DNA of 64,000 nucleotides from Hypomyces perniciosus (lineage: Eukaryota > Ascomycota > Sordariomycetes > Hypocreales > Hypocreaceae): the NCBI GenBank assembly GCA_008477525.1, contig SPDT01000006.1, positions 4,305,501-4,369,500 of the forward strand, read 5' to 3'. The notes beneath the pieces were generated by a model. The model did not search any database. It was not told the DNA's origin and saw only the letters and a program-made list of their open reading frames with translations. This document shows, one piece after another, positions 35,222-47,700 of the stretch. The translations under genes and the position numbers were made by a program. The first letter of the stretch is position 1; each line of letters begins with the position of its first letter.

Positions 35222-36132
35222 ATGCATCACCAACGACGAAAGTCCGGCCCCGTCTCTGGCAACACTTCCATGACAGACGTGCGGAAAGCTGTAACTACAA
35301 CAGACCCGACGAAATACAAACGACCAGGCATGACGAGACGACACACCCCCTCAAACCCCCAGAAGCTGGGGCGAGCTCACCGGGAGCGGAATGAGATTTG
35401 GGATGACGACGAGGGCGAGAGCTTTCCCCAATTCTGGTATGCATCCTTTGGACATGAGTGCTTCGACCTCTTTTCTTTCTTTCTTTGCTAACATGTTTCT
35501 AGCATGACGTGCGAAAAACAATTCTTCCCTCGTGACGAAAAGTATCTCTACTGCTCTGATGCGTACGTTTCTTGTCCCTGTTGGTGGATGAGATAGTTGC
35601 TAACTTGATCAACAGTTGCCGTCGGACTGATCAAAACTCGTCATCGCATGCAGCATCAATCCGGAGCTACACCAGCTCGAACCACAACTATCCCTACTAC
35701 CCGACGGATAAGCCAGAGCCGCGGGACATCGTCCCCCGAGCATCGCCCTCACGACCCAGCTCAATGCACTTCTGCAACTCCCCCCCAGCATCTCCAGACA
35801 CCATGCTCAGCCAGCAACATCACACATCAGCCATGTCTGCTCTGCGGTCCCTGAACGTGCGGCCACCGAGCCCTCCATCCCCTACGGGAAGCAGCGGCAT
35901 CTGGCCCTTTGGCCGCAGCGCGGCAACGAGCCCCAGCAACTCGTACACGCGACCTTCTGCCAGCGGATTCTTCTCTTCCACCTATGACATGGCGTACGGT
36001 GGAGCCAGCGCCTCGACATATTCACACGATGTCGGTTCCGGGGGCCTGGAACGGCCTCTGCCATCGCGACACCCAGGTGGATACTCGCGACCAAAGAGCA
36101 TCGAGCTCGTTACCCCCATGCTCTCTCGGTGA
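35222..36132 (+). CDS. Ecl1-type zinc-binding life-span regulatory protein
   Basis: Carries the short zinc motif of the Ecl1/Ecl2/Ecl3 family, small fission-yeast proteins that prolong chronological life and link nutrient stress to transcription. Three exons, 35222-35436, 35503-35562 and 35616-36132, give 263 aa. The motif is assembled over both introns: CMTCEKQFFPRDEKYLYCSDACRRTD, i.e. CxxC followed by YCSxxC. The rest is disordered and Ser/Pro/Tyr-rich with many possible phosphosites (SPSRPSSMHF, PPSPPSPTGSSG). The short middle exon (60 nt) supplies most of the motif, which supports the splicing model. It has a very long ATG-free leader, suggesting tight translational or transcriptional control. 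Filamentous-fungal members are larger than the yeast ones; function here is inferred. Confidence 0.8.
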
Positions 36133-38888
36133 TTTCGGACTACGGGACTGTGGGGGGGCCCTTGATGTCCTCGTATCTGGCCTCCCCTGACGAGACCGCA
36201 GCGCCCACACAGATCCGCCCCCTTGCGCCCTCTGCACGCCTTTCGGTAAACAGAAGGAGGAGAAACGCAATCACCAACTGATTGCACCGTATGGTGCCCT
36301 TGGCTGCTTCTTGTGGGGGTTAGCGTGTGGGCGCGTGCAGATGATATGATGGCGCTGCAGCTCAGCGCTCTTCTCTCCGCATTTTCACAATCCGGCCCGG
36401 TCACGGCGCATTTCTCGACTGCGGGGTTACAGGGGTCAGTCTCTCTCCCTTCTCCTCTCCTGAGTCCGTCCTCCTGAGTCCTGTGGCGCTTGGGAATGGA
36501 CTGGCCTCGATCCTTTCCCTCCCCACAGGGACCGCATGTCAGCATCACCCATTTCTTGCAACTTCTGTCGTCATTTTGTCTTTGCTCAACCTCGCCGGCG
36601 TTTCTGGGGTCAAAAAACTAAAAGTACTTTAAACTCGTTTCGGATTGGAGGGGACTTTGCCTGGGGGAGAGAGAGAGCATGTCGGCTTTTGCCCCCTTTT
36701 CGATGGTCTTGTCACGAAACCCCCTCACGACGCCTTTTTTTTCTACTATTCTCTCTTATCTTTTATTATTATCCCGTCCTGCATGGGAACCCGGCCAATG
36801 CGTGACCCCGGCGTCGTGGTCACCTGGGCCTTTTCTCCTCCTCTTTCGGTCGTTGGATTGATTTATAATTACTATCATGTACTCGCTCACGAATTTATTG
36901 ACTCTTGGCATAATCATAACAGCATATATACATTAGAATCAACATGGGGCATGGGGGTCGCGAATCTGGTCGAGGCCAGCGCCTGTAAATATATAAAGCA
37001 ATATCAGTGGTGGAATGGAATGCAATGGTATGCTATTTTGGGGTCAAGACTGAACCCATAGGCAGAAAAATAAATTAACAAATTTGATGCAATGACATCC
37101 TTTGGTCTCTCTCTCTCTCCTCTCGCCTTTGATTGTGTGATGATCCCTGGTTACCTGAGCAGCGCTTTTTTTGGTCTTGGCTAGTTTGGCGGCAAATGGT
37201 ATTAATTTCTTATCTATTTAGCCTAGAATACTAGGTTGCATCACCTAACCCCAGAGATGATGAGGGTGACAAGCCTCCGCAATCTATCAATGCGGAGGCG
37301 GGACACACAAAAAGGAGAGTAAGCACCAGCCAAGCTGAGCCATTCCAGAACCAGTGACGACATTGGCGCTTCCGTGTTCTTATCTGGCATTACCTATCTC
37401 CCGATGGCGATAAGCGCGAAGTAACACTTCCTAGATTATTTCCCGGGAGAGCGCGAGGCTATCTCGTATAGTATCCTCCGTGCCTAGATACTGACAGAGG
37501 GCCGCCGTTCTCGCACCTCGTGGGCTGAGCTGAGCTGAGCTGAGCAGAGAGGGATAAACAGATACTTCGTAGACCTGTCCAGAATGAGGGGAGATGGGGG
37601 GAAGAGTGTGTGCGCGCACAAGAGCGGGAGGAATGCGGTAAGCGCTTACATCCCGAACCCCCTCTACGGAGGACTGTACTCCGTCCGCAACTATGAAGTA
37701 GCAGTGGTATTACCAAGGAAACATTTCCGCCGTGCCTCGCGAGCCGTTCCGTAGGTGATTTATCAGCGTACGAAGCACAGACTTCGTAGATGGCCAGCTC
37801 ATCGAACACATTCCGTCCTCCGGACACTGTATGTACGGAGTAGCTGAAATACGAATCTATCTGAAGGGGCACACCAGCACGAGGTCAAGTCACGGACCAC
37901 CAACCCCCCATTTTGGGGGAGGCTTTTTTCAATGTCATATTCCAACGACACTAAAGTTCCGCATGGGTTAAATTGGCGCACCGCAGTCGTCACTGGCTAG
38001 GTCATGAGAGGAAAAGTTGTGTTTACGGATTCGGCGCTGGGCCAACGCCTCATCTTGTGATGTGGCTTGTAGCAGATAGGTTTGTTGGTTCCCTACTTCG
38101 TACTGTCGTTTCCAAGCGTTTCAAGTCTCCTAGGCTGCCGCAAACTAGAGTAAAGATAAGCAGGTGCTTCGAGAAGGCTTACGACGACGAAGTGGTCCGC
38201 TCGACTATTGCTCACTAGCCAGGGAACAGACTCTTGCGGGCCAATAAAAGTAAAAGCCCTCCGAATGGGTGCTTCAGTCAGCCTGACGCGTATGGTTACT
38301 CAGCATCACGAAGTAAGCTTCCCCAGTATCGTCTCTTGCAAGTGGGCCACGCGGCCGTTTGTGTGGATCTCCGGGCCGAGCGCAGACGGCCGGTCCCGAC
38401 GTCCGTGTGTTCGGGTACCGGCCCCGGATCGGGGAGATATGCTAACCAAACCTCATCACCGAGACCTGTGATACAATTCCAAGACATTTCGAACGATATT
38501 GAATACTACATAATATATTTCACTGTCTGAGTCATACCTGAAAACTTCTCGCCAATGTGCGCAGTAATTTACATACTGTCGTGCCAACCTATTCTCTGCG
38601 CTTTGCACATATTTCCATAATTCTATCTGGTGGAACATCTCCTTCCCCTGTTGGAAAGGATCCCACCTATGTTAACATAAAACATAAACATACTGGTCTG
38701 CCATACTGCGCTTCGCCTTCACGATTTTTCGTTTTCTATCACCACTCCCCTGTTGTTCGTTTGAATGGCTTGGTATAGTTATGTTTATCGCTGATAGAGA
38801 GTTAGTACAAGTAGACAAATGCAATACTTCAGAAGACAAAGTCTTTACCTCATTCTCAGCAAACTCTCGTCCCCCATCCGAGGAACCT
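36133..38888. other. Gene-poor 2.8 kb
   Basis: No supported gene. The first few hundred bases are the 3' flank of the Ecl1-type gene. Frames at 36536-37061 and 37459-37993 lack domains and coding-like composition. It contains a (GCTGA)n repeat, TC-rich tracts near 37107-37122 and a few ACTCCGT words near 37677 and 37832. Confidence 0.55.
37524..37545. repeat. (GCTGA)n pentanucleotide repeat
   Basis: Four full GCTGA units plus two bases; non-coding. Confidence 0.9.
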
Positions 38889-39494
38889 TCACTGGCTCGG
38901 CCACTGGACTCGTAGCTGCAAGTGCTCATTGACCGGCTTCCCGAGGTCCATCTGAAAGAATTCCTGTTTCACAATCCGCTTGGCCTCATCATTGTCCGGA
39001 ACCACGACCTCAATGTAGAAGTCGTTTCTTGCGTATTGTTCCTCGATAGCTGGGTTCAGCTTATTCCCTCTGAACAAAAGGCCGGAGACACTGCGCCGAT
39101 ACTGAAATGCAAGGAACGGATGGACTGTGGCAAACACGGTCCAGGTCTCGGGCAGTTCGGTTTCGTCGTAATTAGGACTCATCAGCATGGCGGCAGCAAG
39201 TTGGAGGGCACCCGGCCCCAGCGAGTATGGATTTCGGAGTCCATTTCTGCAGGCATGGTCGAAGGCGCGCCACATGATGGAAAGGTATTTCCTCTCATGA
39301 CCAGACATGAAGGGGAAGCCCTCAATGTCTTCATCGTTTTCTTCTTCTTCAGCCTCAATAGTAGGCAGAACCTTGGGGATATGCAGATCATTTTCGGGAA
39401 TGGGTGGAGCTTCGCCATCTGTAGGAGCAGGCACAGTCCTGCTCTTTTCCTTTTGGAGGCTGTTCCTCCGAACCATGTCAGATGATAAGCTCAT
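38889..39494 (-). CDS. Hypothetical protein, 201 aa
   Basis: I do not recognise this protein. It is a single uninterrupted frame from an ATG at 39494. Residues 1-60 are charged and acidic (AEEEENDEDIEGF). The remainder looks globular, with aromatic and hydrophobic spacing of a folded domain: HERKYLSIMWRAFDHACR, LGPGALQLAAAMLMS, TWTVFATVHPFLAFQYRR and DFYIEVVVPDNDEAKRI. There is no signal peptide, membrane helix or known catalytic motif. It lies alone in gene-poor DNA. Coding potential seems real because this amino-acid pattern is unlike that of the junk frames around it, but I cannot exclude an additional exon at either end. Confidence 0.6.
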   Translation of the reverse strand: MSLSSDMVRRNSLQKEKSRTVPAPTDGEAPPIPENDLHIPKVLPTIEAEEEENDEDIEGFPFMSGHERKYLSIMWRAFDHACRNGLRNPYSLGPGALQLAAAMLMSPNYDETELPETWTVFATVHPFLAFQYRRSVSGLLFRGNKLNPAIEEQYARNDFYIEVVVPDNDEAKRIVKQEFFQMDLGKPVNEHLQLRVQWPSQ

Positions 39495-42400
39495 AGCTTT
39501 GGTAAGTCAAGGTTCGCTGGACGAGAGCAACGATAGAACTGCAAAGAAAGGATTGAAACGAGATTAATTACCACCGATGTGTAAAATAAAACCGCGACGA
39601 TAATACTGTTTATTGAGATGATGAAGGTGTTATATAGCATCTCTGAAGGCTGGAGAAGGTTAGAGTTGAAGTTGAAAGCGCTGGCGAAGAAGGTTGTGCA
39701 ATGCAGGAGGCACCGAGCAAGAAACAACCTTATTTCACTACAAGCAGGAACTTGATACCCACTGGGAGCATTGATGTTAGGAAGCAAACATCGGGTTTGC
39801 GTTGTTTTTCGATTAGATGCTTGCGTGAATGGCAATCGAGCTGCGCACCTACAAAACTGCATGCACATCGTGACACTCCACCCCGATATAAAGCCCATTA
39901 CATCACTAACACACAGATTAAGAAAGTTATACTATGTTATCATGGGATGTTAAAGGAGTGACCCCTAGGATTGTGAGATTGGGCATGAACATGATTTGGG
40001 CGTGGTGTAGTGAACGAGGCAAACACGCAGGCCTAAGTAGTCATCACTTGCCCATGGAACAATGCGTGCTCGTTATGGGAGTAAGATTTGAACGGTTACA
40101 AGTGAATATATATATATATGTCCTGAGTGATTCATTTTTGGCAAGAAATATACAGACGAAGTCTCTTAATTGCGGACGTATCGTTCTCGGGACACAAACA
40201 TGAAGTGTTCTACTTGAGACAGCTCTGGACAATAGGAATTGAGTTGACGAAAGCATCACAAGCAAAGCAAGCAATGAATAATTAATATAATGGAAGATGA
40301 GTTGGCCAACTCCTTGCCTGCAGTTGTGACCGCCTACGACCTCATCACAGTAAGTGCAAAAGTTGGATATCGATACCCATGATGATACTAAGCCAACCAT
40401 GCGGTCGGAAAATTCCCTATCTACATGTGCACTCCTGATAAGTGCCCTACATAGCATCATGTACCTATATCCGGTACTGCCTGTTCTGGAAGAGTCATCC
40501 TCGGTTCTCACCTGATCAATACCCACAGGTGTCATTCGATGCGACTGTAGGGCTGTGATTTGAGATAGGCGTTAAAAAGCCTACTACTACTCTGTACTAG
40601 TAACCAGTAATAACCCCGAGACGCCGTTTGGAGCCTCTTTCGCCGCGAACCGTTATTCCCGGCTCAGTTGCGGAGCTATGAGCAAAAAGCCTTCAAAAGT
40701 CCGACAATGCCGGCGCTTTTGTCGTAGCGCAACCTCCGTCATACATAAGTCCGCGACGGGCATTATGGGGTTAATTAATTAATTGTTGGTTGATTTACGA
40801 GCATCGCTTCTCCCGGTTCCCACGAGCCCCGGCGGCAACGGCAATGGCATTCGGGAGCCTTCGGGGTTGGCGTTTGGTAGCAAAAGCCACGGCACTTGAG
40901 ATGTGACAACCTCGGGGCGAGGTTGATTGATTGATAAGGCATCAGCACATCAGTACACACCCCTAGCTTGAGAGCGAGCTGTCATATGTGCGTAGGGTAT
41001 CACCTACCTACCTACATACGTGCTCTGAGGGTGCATACGCACACACCCTCCCAGACTTTCTTGGAGTCACATGGTGATTGGGCGGTTGACCATGTCGTCA
41101 TGGAACGGTCCTCTCGGATGGGCTGACTGACAAAGCAGTGCAACACACACTTCGAATCGGGAGCTATTCACGGGATGCGGTAGGGCAATACACACTCGAT
41201 AAGCTTGATTTCACGATGGCTGTCTCACACCATTATGGCTCTTTGTGAACGGGGAAGGTTGCGACTAACGATTAGAAATCATTTTGCTCATCTGCCGTTT
41301 CTAAATGCCATTTTTGTGTGTTGAACGTGAATGCATCGTGACGTGCTTTATCTCTGGATACGAAATACGCGTAAGAGCTAAGACATCTCACCTTGCTGCT
41401 CCGTTTCAGCAATCGGCCTCCACCACGATCGGTCCCGAGAGAGGGCGACATGCGCCCGCTTCTAATATTCGCGGCTCTTCACATCGCCCGGGAACCGTCT
41501 CGTCACCCTCCGGTCGGGATGTTCGGGAAGGGCGGGGCATCACGATCGGAACGCCTATCACCCTCTCCGGGTACTCTCTGGCTACTCACCGGTTATTCAA
41601 TAACGGTCGTATTGGTTTCTGTAGCAGCGTCTTCTGTCTTTTGGTTCCTGGCGGGGGGGTGAGGGCGTGCGAGACGGCACTGTTGCACAGGTGACCTGAT
41701 CATGCAGGCACCGCGATCGGAGGCCGAGAGACCTACCAACTGTTTGCTCTCAAGGGGCCTTGGGGCAATCAGATCGTGATCAAGGCTCATGCGCCTACTT
41801 CGTACGTGTCCCGATCACGCACGCAATTGCGAGCTCAAGACGGGGTATGGGGTGAAAGCAAAGAGAGGTGAGATGTTGTAGTCATGCACCATCCAAGTGA
41901 TGCAATGCAATGCAAACGGGAGGATTGGATTTCACCCTACTTCGTACAAATAGCATTCCTTCGTCTCTACTCCGTACTTCGTACAGCACCATGTCCCAAA
42001 GGGAGGGTGACTGACTGCCTTCCTTGGCAGGTCCCTGTCACGAATCATTGTTACACAGACTTCGTAATGCGCCAAGGTGGCTGCAGGGTCTCACATCGTT
42101 TTCGCTCTGTTTGTCTCTCGCCTCCATGAAGGCACATCCGTCCGATATGAAACATTGCCTAGAATCGGGCATCCCCGGATTGATCAAAAAACAAAATGCA
42201 CGGAGTAATAGCAACTCAACATTTCTGGTTTCCCCATCTCCTTTTCAGCTGTCGTCTCATCCGTAAAACAAAAACAAACAAAAAGCAAAACACGGGCAAA
42301 ATTAACACACAAAACGCACGATGATTCATACGCCCCTCCTCCAAGCCAAGCCACCAGAATCAATTCCAATTCCTTTGTCCACCTGTCGCTGCGGACGAAA

Positions 42401-44037
42401 TCCGTCCCTCCGCGGCGCTCCGAATGCCGCATCCGAACTTTGTACTATGACTACGACTATCTAGTATTATACTCCGTCCGTGTCCGTCTACGCGGCTTAC
42501 AATTTTTGGTTTATCTTGTTCCGCACTGAAACGTCAACGAAAAAAAAAAAAAACTAATAGTGCAGCCATGTTTTATGCACAGTAAAGCAAAAACCAACCA
42601 CCTATTATTATCCGAAACCCCGAGGAGTGAACATCAATCATCATTAGGAACATCCCGAGGAGAAACAGCTGCCTCTTGACAGATACCTACCTAATCAACA
42701 TAGTATATCTGCAACGGCGCGCCCGTCTTGACGTTTGCTCTCGTTAAAATGATCCAAAGTATTTAGTAGAAAGCTTATCAACCGAATGCAAATCCCTCGG
42801 CCGGAACCTTGTGCGACGTTCTCGTTCAGGTAGAACAAAAAAAAAACATTCTAGGTTTTGGCCGACAGGATTCCATGTCGCCCACCTGCTAAGGCTGAGG
42901 GAGTGTGGGCTGAGGATTGGTTGCCTACTCCATACTGGCCTTTTTTTGGGGGGTGTGCGGTGGAATTCTTATTGATTGATGACAAAACTCCCCAAAGCCA
43001 AGCCGCCAGCCTGGGTTGATTACCAAAAGGGGCAAAAAAAACATCATCCATCTGTCAGATAACAGACGTTACACCGACTGCTAGATCGTTAGCTCGTCAT
43101 TGGCCCAACACTTGCAACTTGGTATTTCAAATCCAGTCTACTTCGTACTTTGCTAGGCAATTGCAAAGAGAAAAAAATTCATGCGTGATGACATGTTTGT
43201 AATGTATGATGCATCCTGCCTAGGTACCTGACAAATGCTGTACCCAAGGACCCGTTTTCCTTGCCAGCTCATTCCCTCAACCCTCTGCAAACGTTGGGCC
43301 TGCACTGGGGCCTTAACCCATGCCCTGGAGCCTTGTATTGCTGCGTTGAGTCGTGTCCGAATATCTGGCGGCCACGGGTCCTTGGCAACCCACCGAGCCC
43401 GGTGCCGCGACGCCGACTGTGGCTTGGAGATTGGTCACTCTTCTCTCTCTGTTTTTTTTTTTCTTATTCTTTTACCGACTTTGGTAAAGTCCCACTTATC
43501 GGCTATGATTCACACCGATCCTGCAAGGGGGGCTTAGATGGCCTCATCAGCGGGGACTGTGGGAAAATTCATGATTCAGTGCACAGTCAATCAAGTCAAA
43601 GAGTAGTGATGGAAATGCAAGTTGTAGATGTAGAGATAATGAGTTTCAATTTACTCGTATTCATTAAGGGAAATCGCTATTCGATTCCCTTTTCCTACAT
43701 GTCTATGAGTGCACTGTTTCGTCGGCCACTCTACCATAGATCCCATCTGTTGGTATCTGGGAGCGGCCCCGCCACTGTATTCATCCATATCCATTCCAGT
43801 CCGTTCCAGTCCGTATCCATTGCCATGACATTGTATGTGAAAAATCGTTGAGTGGTGTGACCCTCTATTAAAAACCCAAAAACATAAATGAAATGAAAAA
43901 CGCCGTTTGCCTTTTTGTATTCGCCCTCAGGGGGTATCAGAAATATCATCAGATGGAACGCCAGGCCATGCCATCGCTATGCAGAACAAATCAAGATCAT
44001 TAAATGCTTCGAAGAATCGCTTTGGTTGTCGTCTCGT
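39495..44037. other. Gene-poor 4.5 kb
   Basis: No supported gene or RNA. There are short frames only; those at 41305-41694 and 43261-43851 have no domain. Contents noted: a TTAATTAATTAATT run near 40772, a CTAC-type tract near 41004-41018, A-rich runs at 42540-42553 and 42837-42846, and several ACTCCGTA/TACTTCGTAC words near 41960-41985 and 42471. Confidence 0.55.
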
Positions 44038-44772
44038 CTAGTACACCGAGATGGCCGATACCAGGCCCGCAGGTGTTGGTCGGGAGACGTAGTATTCCTC
44101 TTCGAATAATGAATCTTGACCCTCCTGTTCTGCCTCCTTGCCTTGCTTCTCGGGAAGGGTGAGCTCAGCATCGGCAGGCGATGGAGGCATGGCCTCGTCG
44201 TCTGAAGTGTCATCGGAGTCGTGGTCAACCAACTCGGGAGGTGAGCTGGAGTGCGAGGGTGTCCGGACGAGCTCCAATTGAGCATAGTCCTCCTCGAGAT
44301 CGTCGCCCATCACCTCGTCGTCCTCGGCCTTGGGGGCGGAGGCAGGGGTGATTGTGCGGGAGGGAGTGGCATTGGTCATGACCACATCGTCCTCGTAGTC
44401 GAATTCGTCGTCCGAGTCCGAAGAATCGGAGTCGTACTCCTCGTCAACGGCTTCCTCCTCAATCCGGTCGGCCCATTGAATGTGTCGGTCGCTGGTTTTC
44501 TTGGTGCTGGCTCGGACGGACTGGTTAAACCACCGCTCCTGCTCCCGCTCGGCCTCGGCGAGCTCCATCATCAAGGAATCGAGCAGGTTAGCGTGTCCGA
44601 CGAGGAGGCGGAGGTCGTGATCGGGCTGAGCAGCCTCGCGGGAGAGCTTTGCCCGGGCCTTGTGGGCCAGGTAGTAGGTCTGAGTGATAGACATGCTCTT
44701 CTTTGGAGAGGGTCGGAAGAGAGGGTTGGAAGTGTGAATGGGAGTTGGCCGAGAAGTGGCTGAGGTAGACAT
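44038..44772 (-). CDS. Acidic fungal protein, possibly Ecm13-like
   Basis: Intronless, 244 aa. The N-terminal ~85 residues look structured and conserved: KKSMSITQTYYLAHKARAKL, then HDLRLLVGHANLLDSLMMEL and AEREQERWFNQSV. This recalls the yeast Ecm13/YJR115W group, but I am unsure. From residue ~105 on it is strongly acidic and disordered (SDSSDSDDEFDYEDDVV), ending in LFEEEYYVSRPTPAGL, which may be a short conserved tail motif. No membrane or secretion signal. The role is unknown; an acidic adaptor or transcription-related function would be a guess. Confidence 0.72.
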   Translation of the reverse strand: MSTSATSRPTPIHTSNPLFRPSPKKSMSITQTYYLAHKARAKLSREAAQPDHDLRLLVGHANLLDSLMMELAEAEREQERWFNQSVRASTKKTSDRHIQWADRIEEEAVDEEYDSDSSDSDDEFDYEDDVVMTNATPSRTITPASAPKAEDDEVMGDDLEEDYAQLELVRTPSHSSSPPELVDHDSDDTSDDEAMPPSPADAELTLPEKQGKEAEQEGQDSLFEEEYYVSRPTPAGLVSAISVY

Positions 44773-47700
44773 GTTGATGGTGGTAAGAGAAGAACAAGTT
44801 GAGAAGGGCCAGGTAGTGTTTTTAAAAACCGAAAAAAAAAAAAAAGTTGGTGGTGCGATATCGTTGTGTGAGTCAAGGCAGCCAAAAGCTGGTGTCTGGG
44901 GCAGGGATGCTTCGTCGAGAGTCTGCCTGGTAGACTAGTCCGTAGTACTAGTATATAGTATATACTATGTCGTCGATGTAGTAGTAGTAGTCGAGCGGTG
45001 ATGATATCTATCGCAGATGCCAAGGCCTCTTATAGATGTGTGCTTTCAAGATGCTTGATCGGTGAGCCTTGTTTGAATTGTTGTGATGTCCTGAGGATGC
45101 TTGGAACCGGAAAGGCAGCTCTTGGAACGGGGAGTCGGTATTCTTTTAACTCGGAACCGCCAGCCGGGGGATCCATCTGGCGGAGGTACGTGGACGAAGG
45201 TATCTGTTGCCCGGGCCAAGCGGACTTTGTACACGCGGACCCGAAGAGTACGGTTTGATGCGAGGAGAAGGGAGAGGGTGTGTCCCCAAGGGCGTGGGGA
45301 GGGGGCGTGGGCTCTTCGCAAATGCTGCCGCTGACTAACTCTGGATAAAACCAGCAGCGTGCAGCAGCGTGCAGCAGCGGTGGCTTGACAAGTTCTTATG
45401 CCGCGAGCAGTACCCGACTGCTGGCTGAGACACAGCGCCCACGCTCAGGTACCCTCGCGTCTACGAGTACGCAAGTCTAGCTTCCGGACGGCTTCGGCAT
45501 TGCGAATGACTCCTATGGACGGCCCTATGGATTGCTCACATAACCCAAAAGCCTTCTAGTCCGTCCACCCAGTGAAACTTTCGGCTGCGGAGAGTCACAG
45601 TGTGTCGCTTTCGCACCTATAACGGAGCGCTACAAGACCCCGAGTCGGCACTAGGTACAGGTATCTTGCCAGCGCGGCACGCTCAGCCAGGTACTCGCAT
45701 CCTCTTCGCTGGCGCACCACGCACGGCCTGGGATTATGAATCAATCAATCAGTGCTTCCCTTAGGCTTGAACGCCCGGCGTCGAAAGAGCCCCCGTATTG
45801 CCGTCATGGCTTAATAACCACACAATGTCCGACCAAACGCCGGATCTCCGTCCGAACTGGCTGCAGCCGCATTTGAAATTCCAAACTCATTTCTCAGCGC
45901 CAGGCAATAATAATACTAATTGTCATCAGCTGCTATGGTGTCAACTACACCATAATTTCCATCGCCATCCATCCCATTCTGTACATTTCTAAATATTTTC
46001 TAAATCATATTTTTTGTTTAGTCGTCGCGTGCACTATCTGTCATACATAGTCATAGCATAATGCGCCCTAAACATTGCATCTTTTTTTCTTTATACACCG
46101 TAAGTATCTCTGCCAAGAGCACCAGACGTGTCAGCATGACCCCATCCCGCGCGCATCTATCTACTCTCAATCCCGTGTCTCCTCCAATGGCCAAATCCGT
46201 CCAATTTTTGCGTGGGATACGAAATGTAGGCCGCGCGACAGCACTGCCCTAAGTACCAGTAGTATTCGTAATAAACGGCAGTGCACTATTTATTCCTCGG
46301 AGCAGTTGTCGCATTCGACTTATGCGTGCGCTTGCGTCAACACGCGTATTGCGTATTGCTCGCTTTCCCTCCCCTTTAGGCAATACCTTTCGAACTCAGC
46401 CTCGCATGTGGAATAGAAGACAAATTGCAGGGCGGATGCAGGCGTCGCGTCCACTCAGAGTCAAGGATTGTCTTACATACGAGTATATAGTATTGCTTGC
46501 CAATGAGCCCTGCAGTAGCGAGGTAGGGCTGAGCCTTGAGAGGGAGGGTGTGAGTATGCGATGAACCAGAATTCGCAAACATGATGACTCCTTTCATCCT
46601 GCTTGGTACGTGCCCACGTTAGGCAGGCCAGGCAGGCGATCAACAAGGCTGATAGTAGTACGGGAGTAGTATTACAGAGATCTCGAAACGGACACCTCTG
46701 TCTGGCCTGGCGGATATTGCAGCGTGGCGCGCAAGGCGCCCGTAGGGTATTCGGACAGTCATTCCACCGCTCCAAGCCACAGCGACCAGCGAATTTCCTC
46801 TGCATTTGTCACAGGCACCCTACACTAAGATTATTATTGCATTGCATTCAAACTGCTGCTCACCTCCATTTGCCGAGATACGTGGCCGTTGACGAGTGAT
46901 GGAGAATTCGCTGTCATGTACTCCGTACGCCAGCTCGACAAAACATGTACATGTTCCATATGAAATTGCATTCGGAACAAACACACTCGCATTTCAGCTG
47001 GCCTCGACAATCAGTCGAGACATTGGTTTCATCTGCCGCGGAATACTGCAATACTAATAATAAAACGTTGCTATGAACGGAGTGCTCCGTATTAATATTA
47101 TCTAATTCAATTCACAGTCCCAACGCCTCTGTCTCAGAAACCGTTCGGGGACAGCGACGCTATACCTGATGCAGACACGTCGCGAAAACGATAAACGCGA
47201 GGAGGCGGGCTTAATCACGCGACGACCATCCACACCGAAAGGCAAAAAAGAAACTTCTTTCTGGGGTTGTTGGAGCGCCACATCATTGCGCACGTAAGCG
47301 GCCGGCCGCTTGGCAAATCATAAAGGGCAGATCTTGAGGCTGAGAATCTCGCCAAATAAGGCCTTGTTGGGTTTAGCGCCGGTTTTCTGGGTCTTCCCGA
47401 TGTCTCGGGTCTGGAGATTACGGCCATTACGGTCAACCCGTCAAAAGCCTCAAAGACCACATGGCGATCCCCAGGGTTCATCACTAGTATTCCTCGCAAT
47501 TTGGGGTCCGTAGCGGCTCTTTTACATGAACTAGGTGGGATAGAATTTCCTCAGAAGGTTAATTAGCGAGAGCACAGGAGGAGTCTCCTCTGAACAGACC
47601 AAACAACGTACATAGTAACCGAGCCAGGAGGAAGCTTTTGAGTCTCGGCTCCGCGGACGGATGGACACTTTCTTTGCTTAATAACAATCAATCGAGGTCG

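Noticed and set aside
43261..43851. 196-codon plus-strand frame
   Set aside because: No motif, low-complexity interior and overlapping frames of similar length.
44949..44966. AGTATATAGTATATACT palindrome as a possible mobile-element end
   Set aside because: Too short, AT-only, and no partner copy or target duplication seen.
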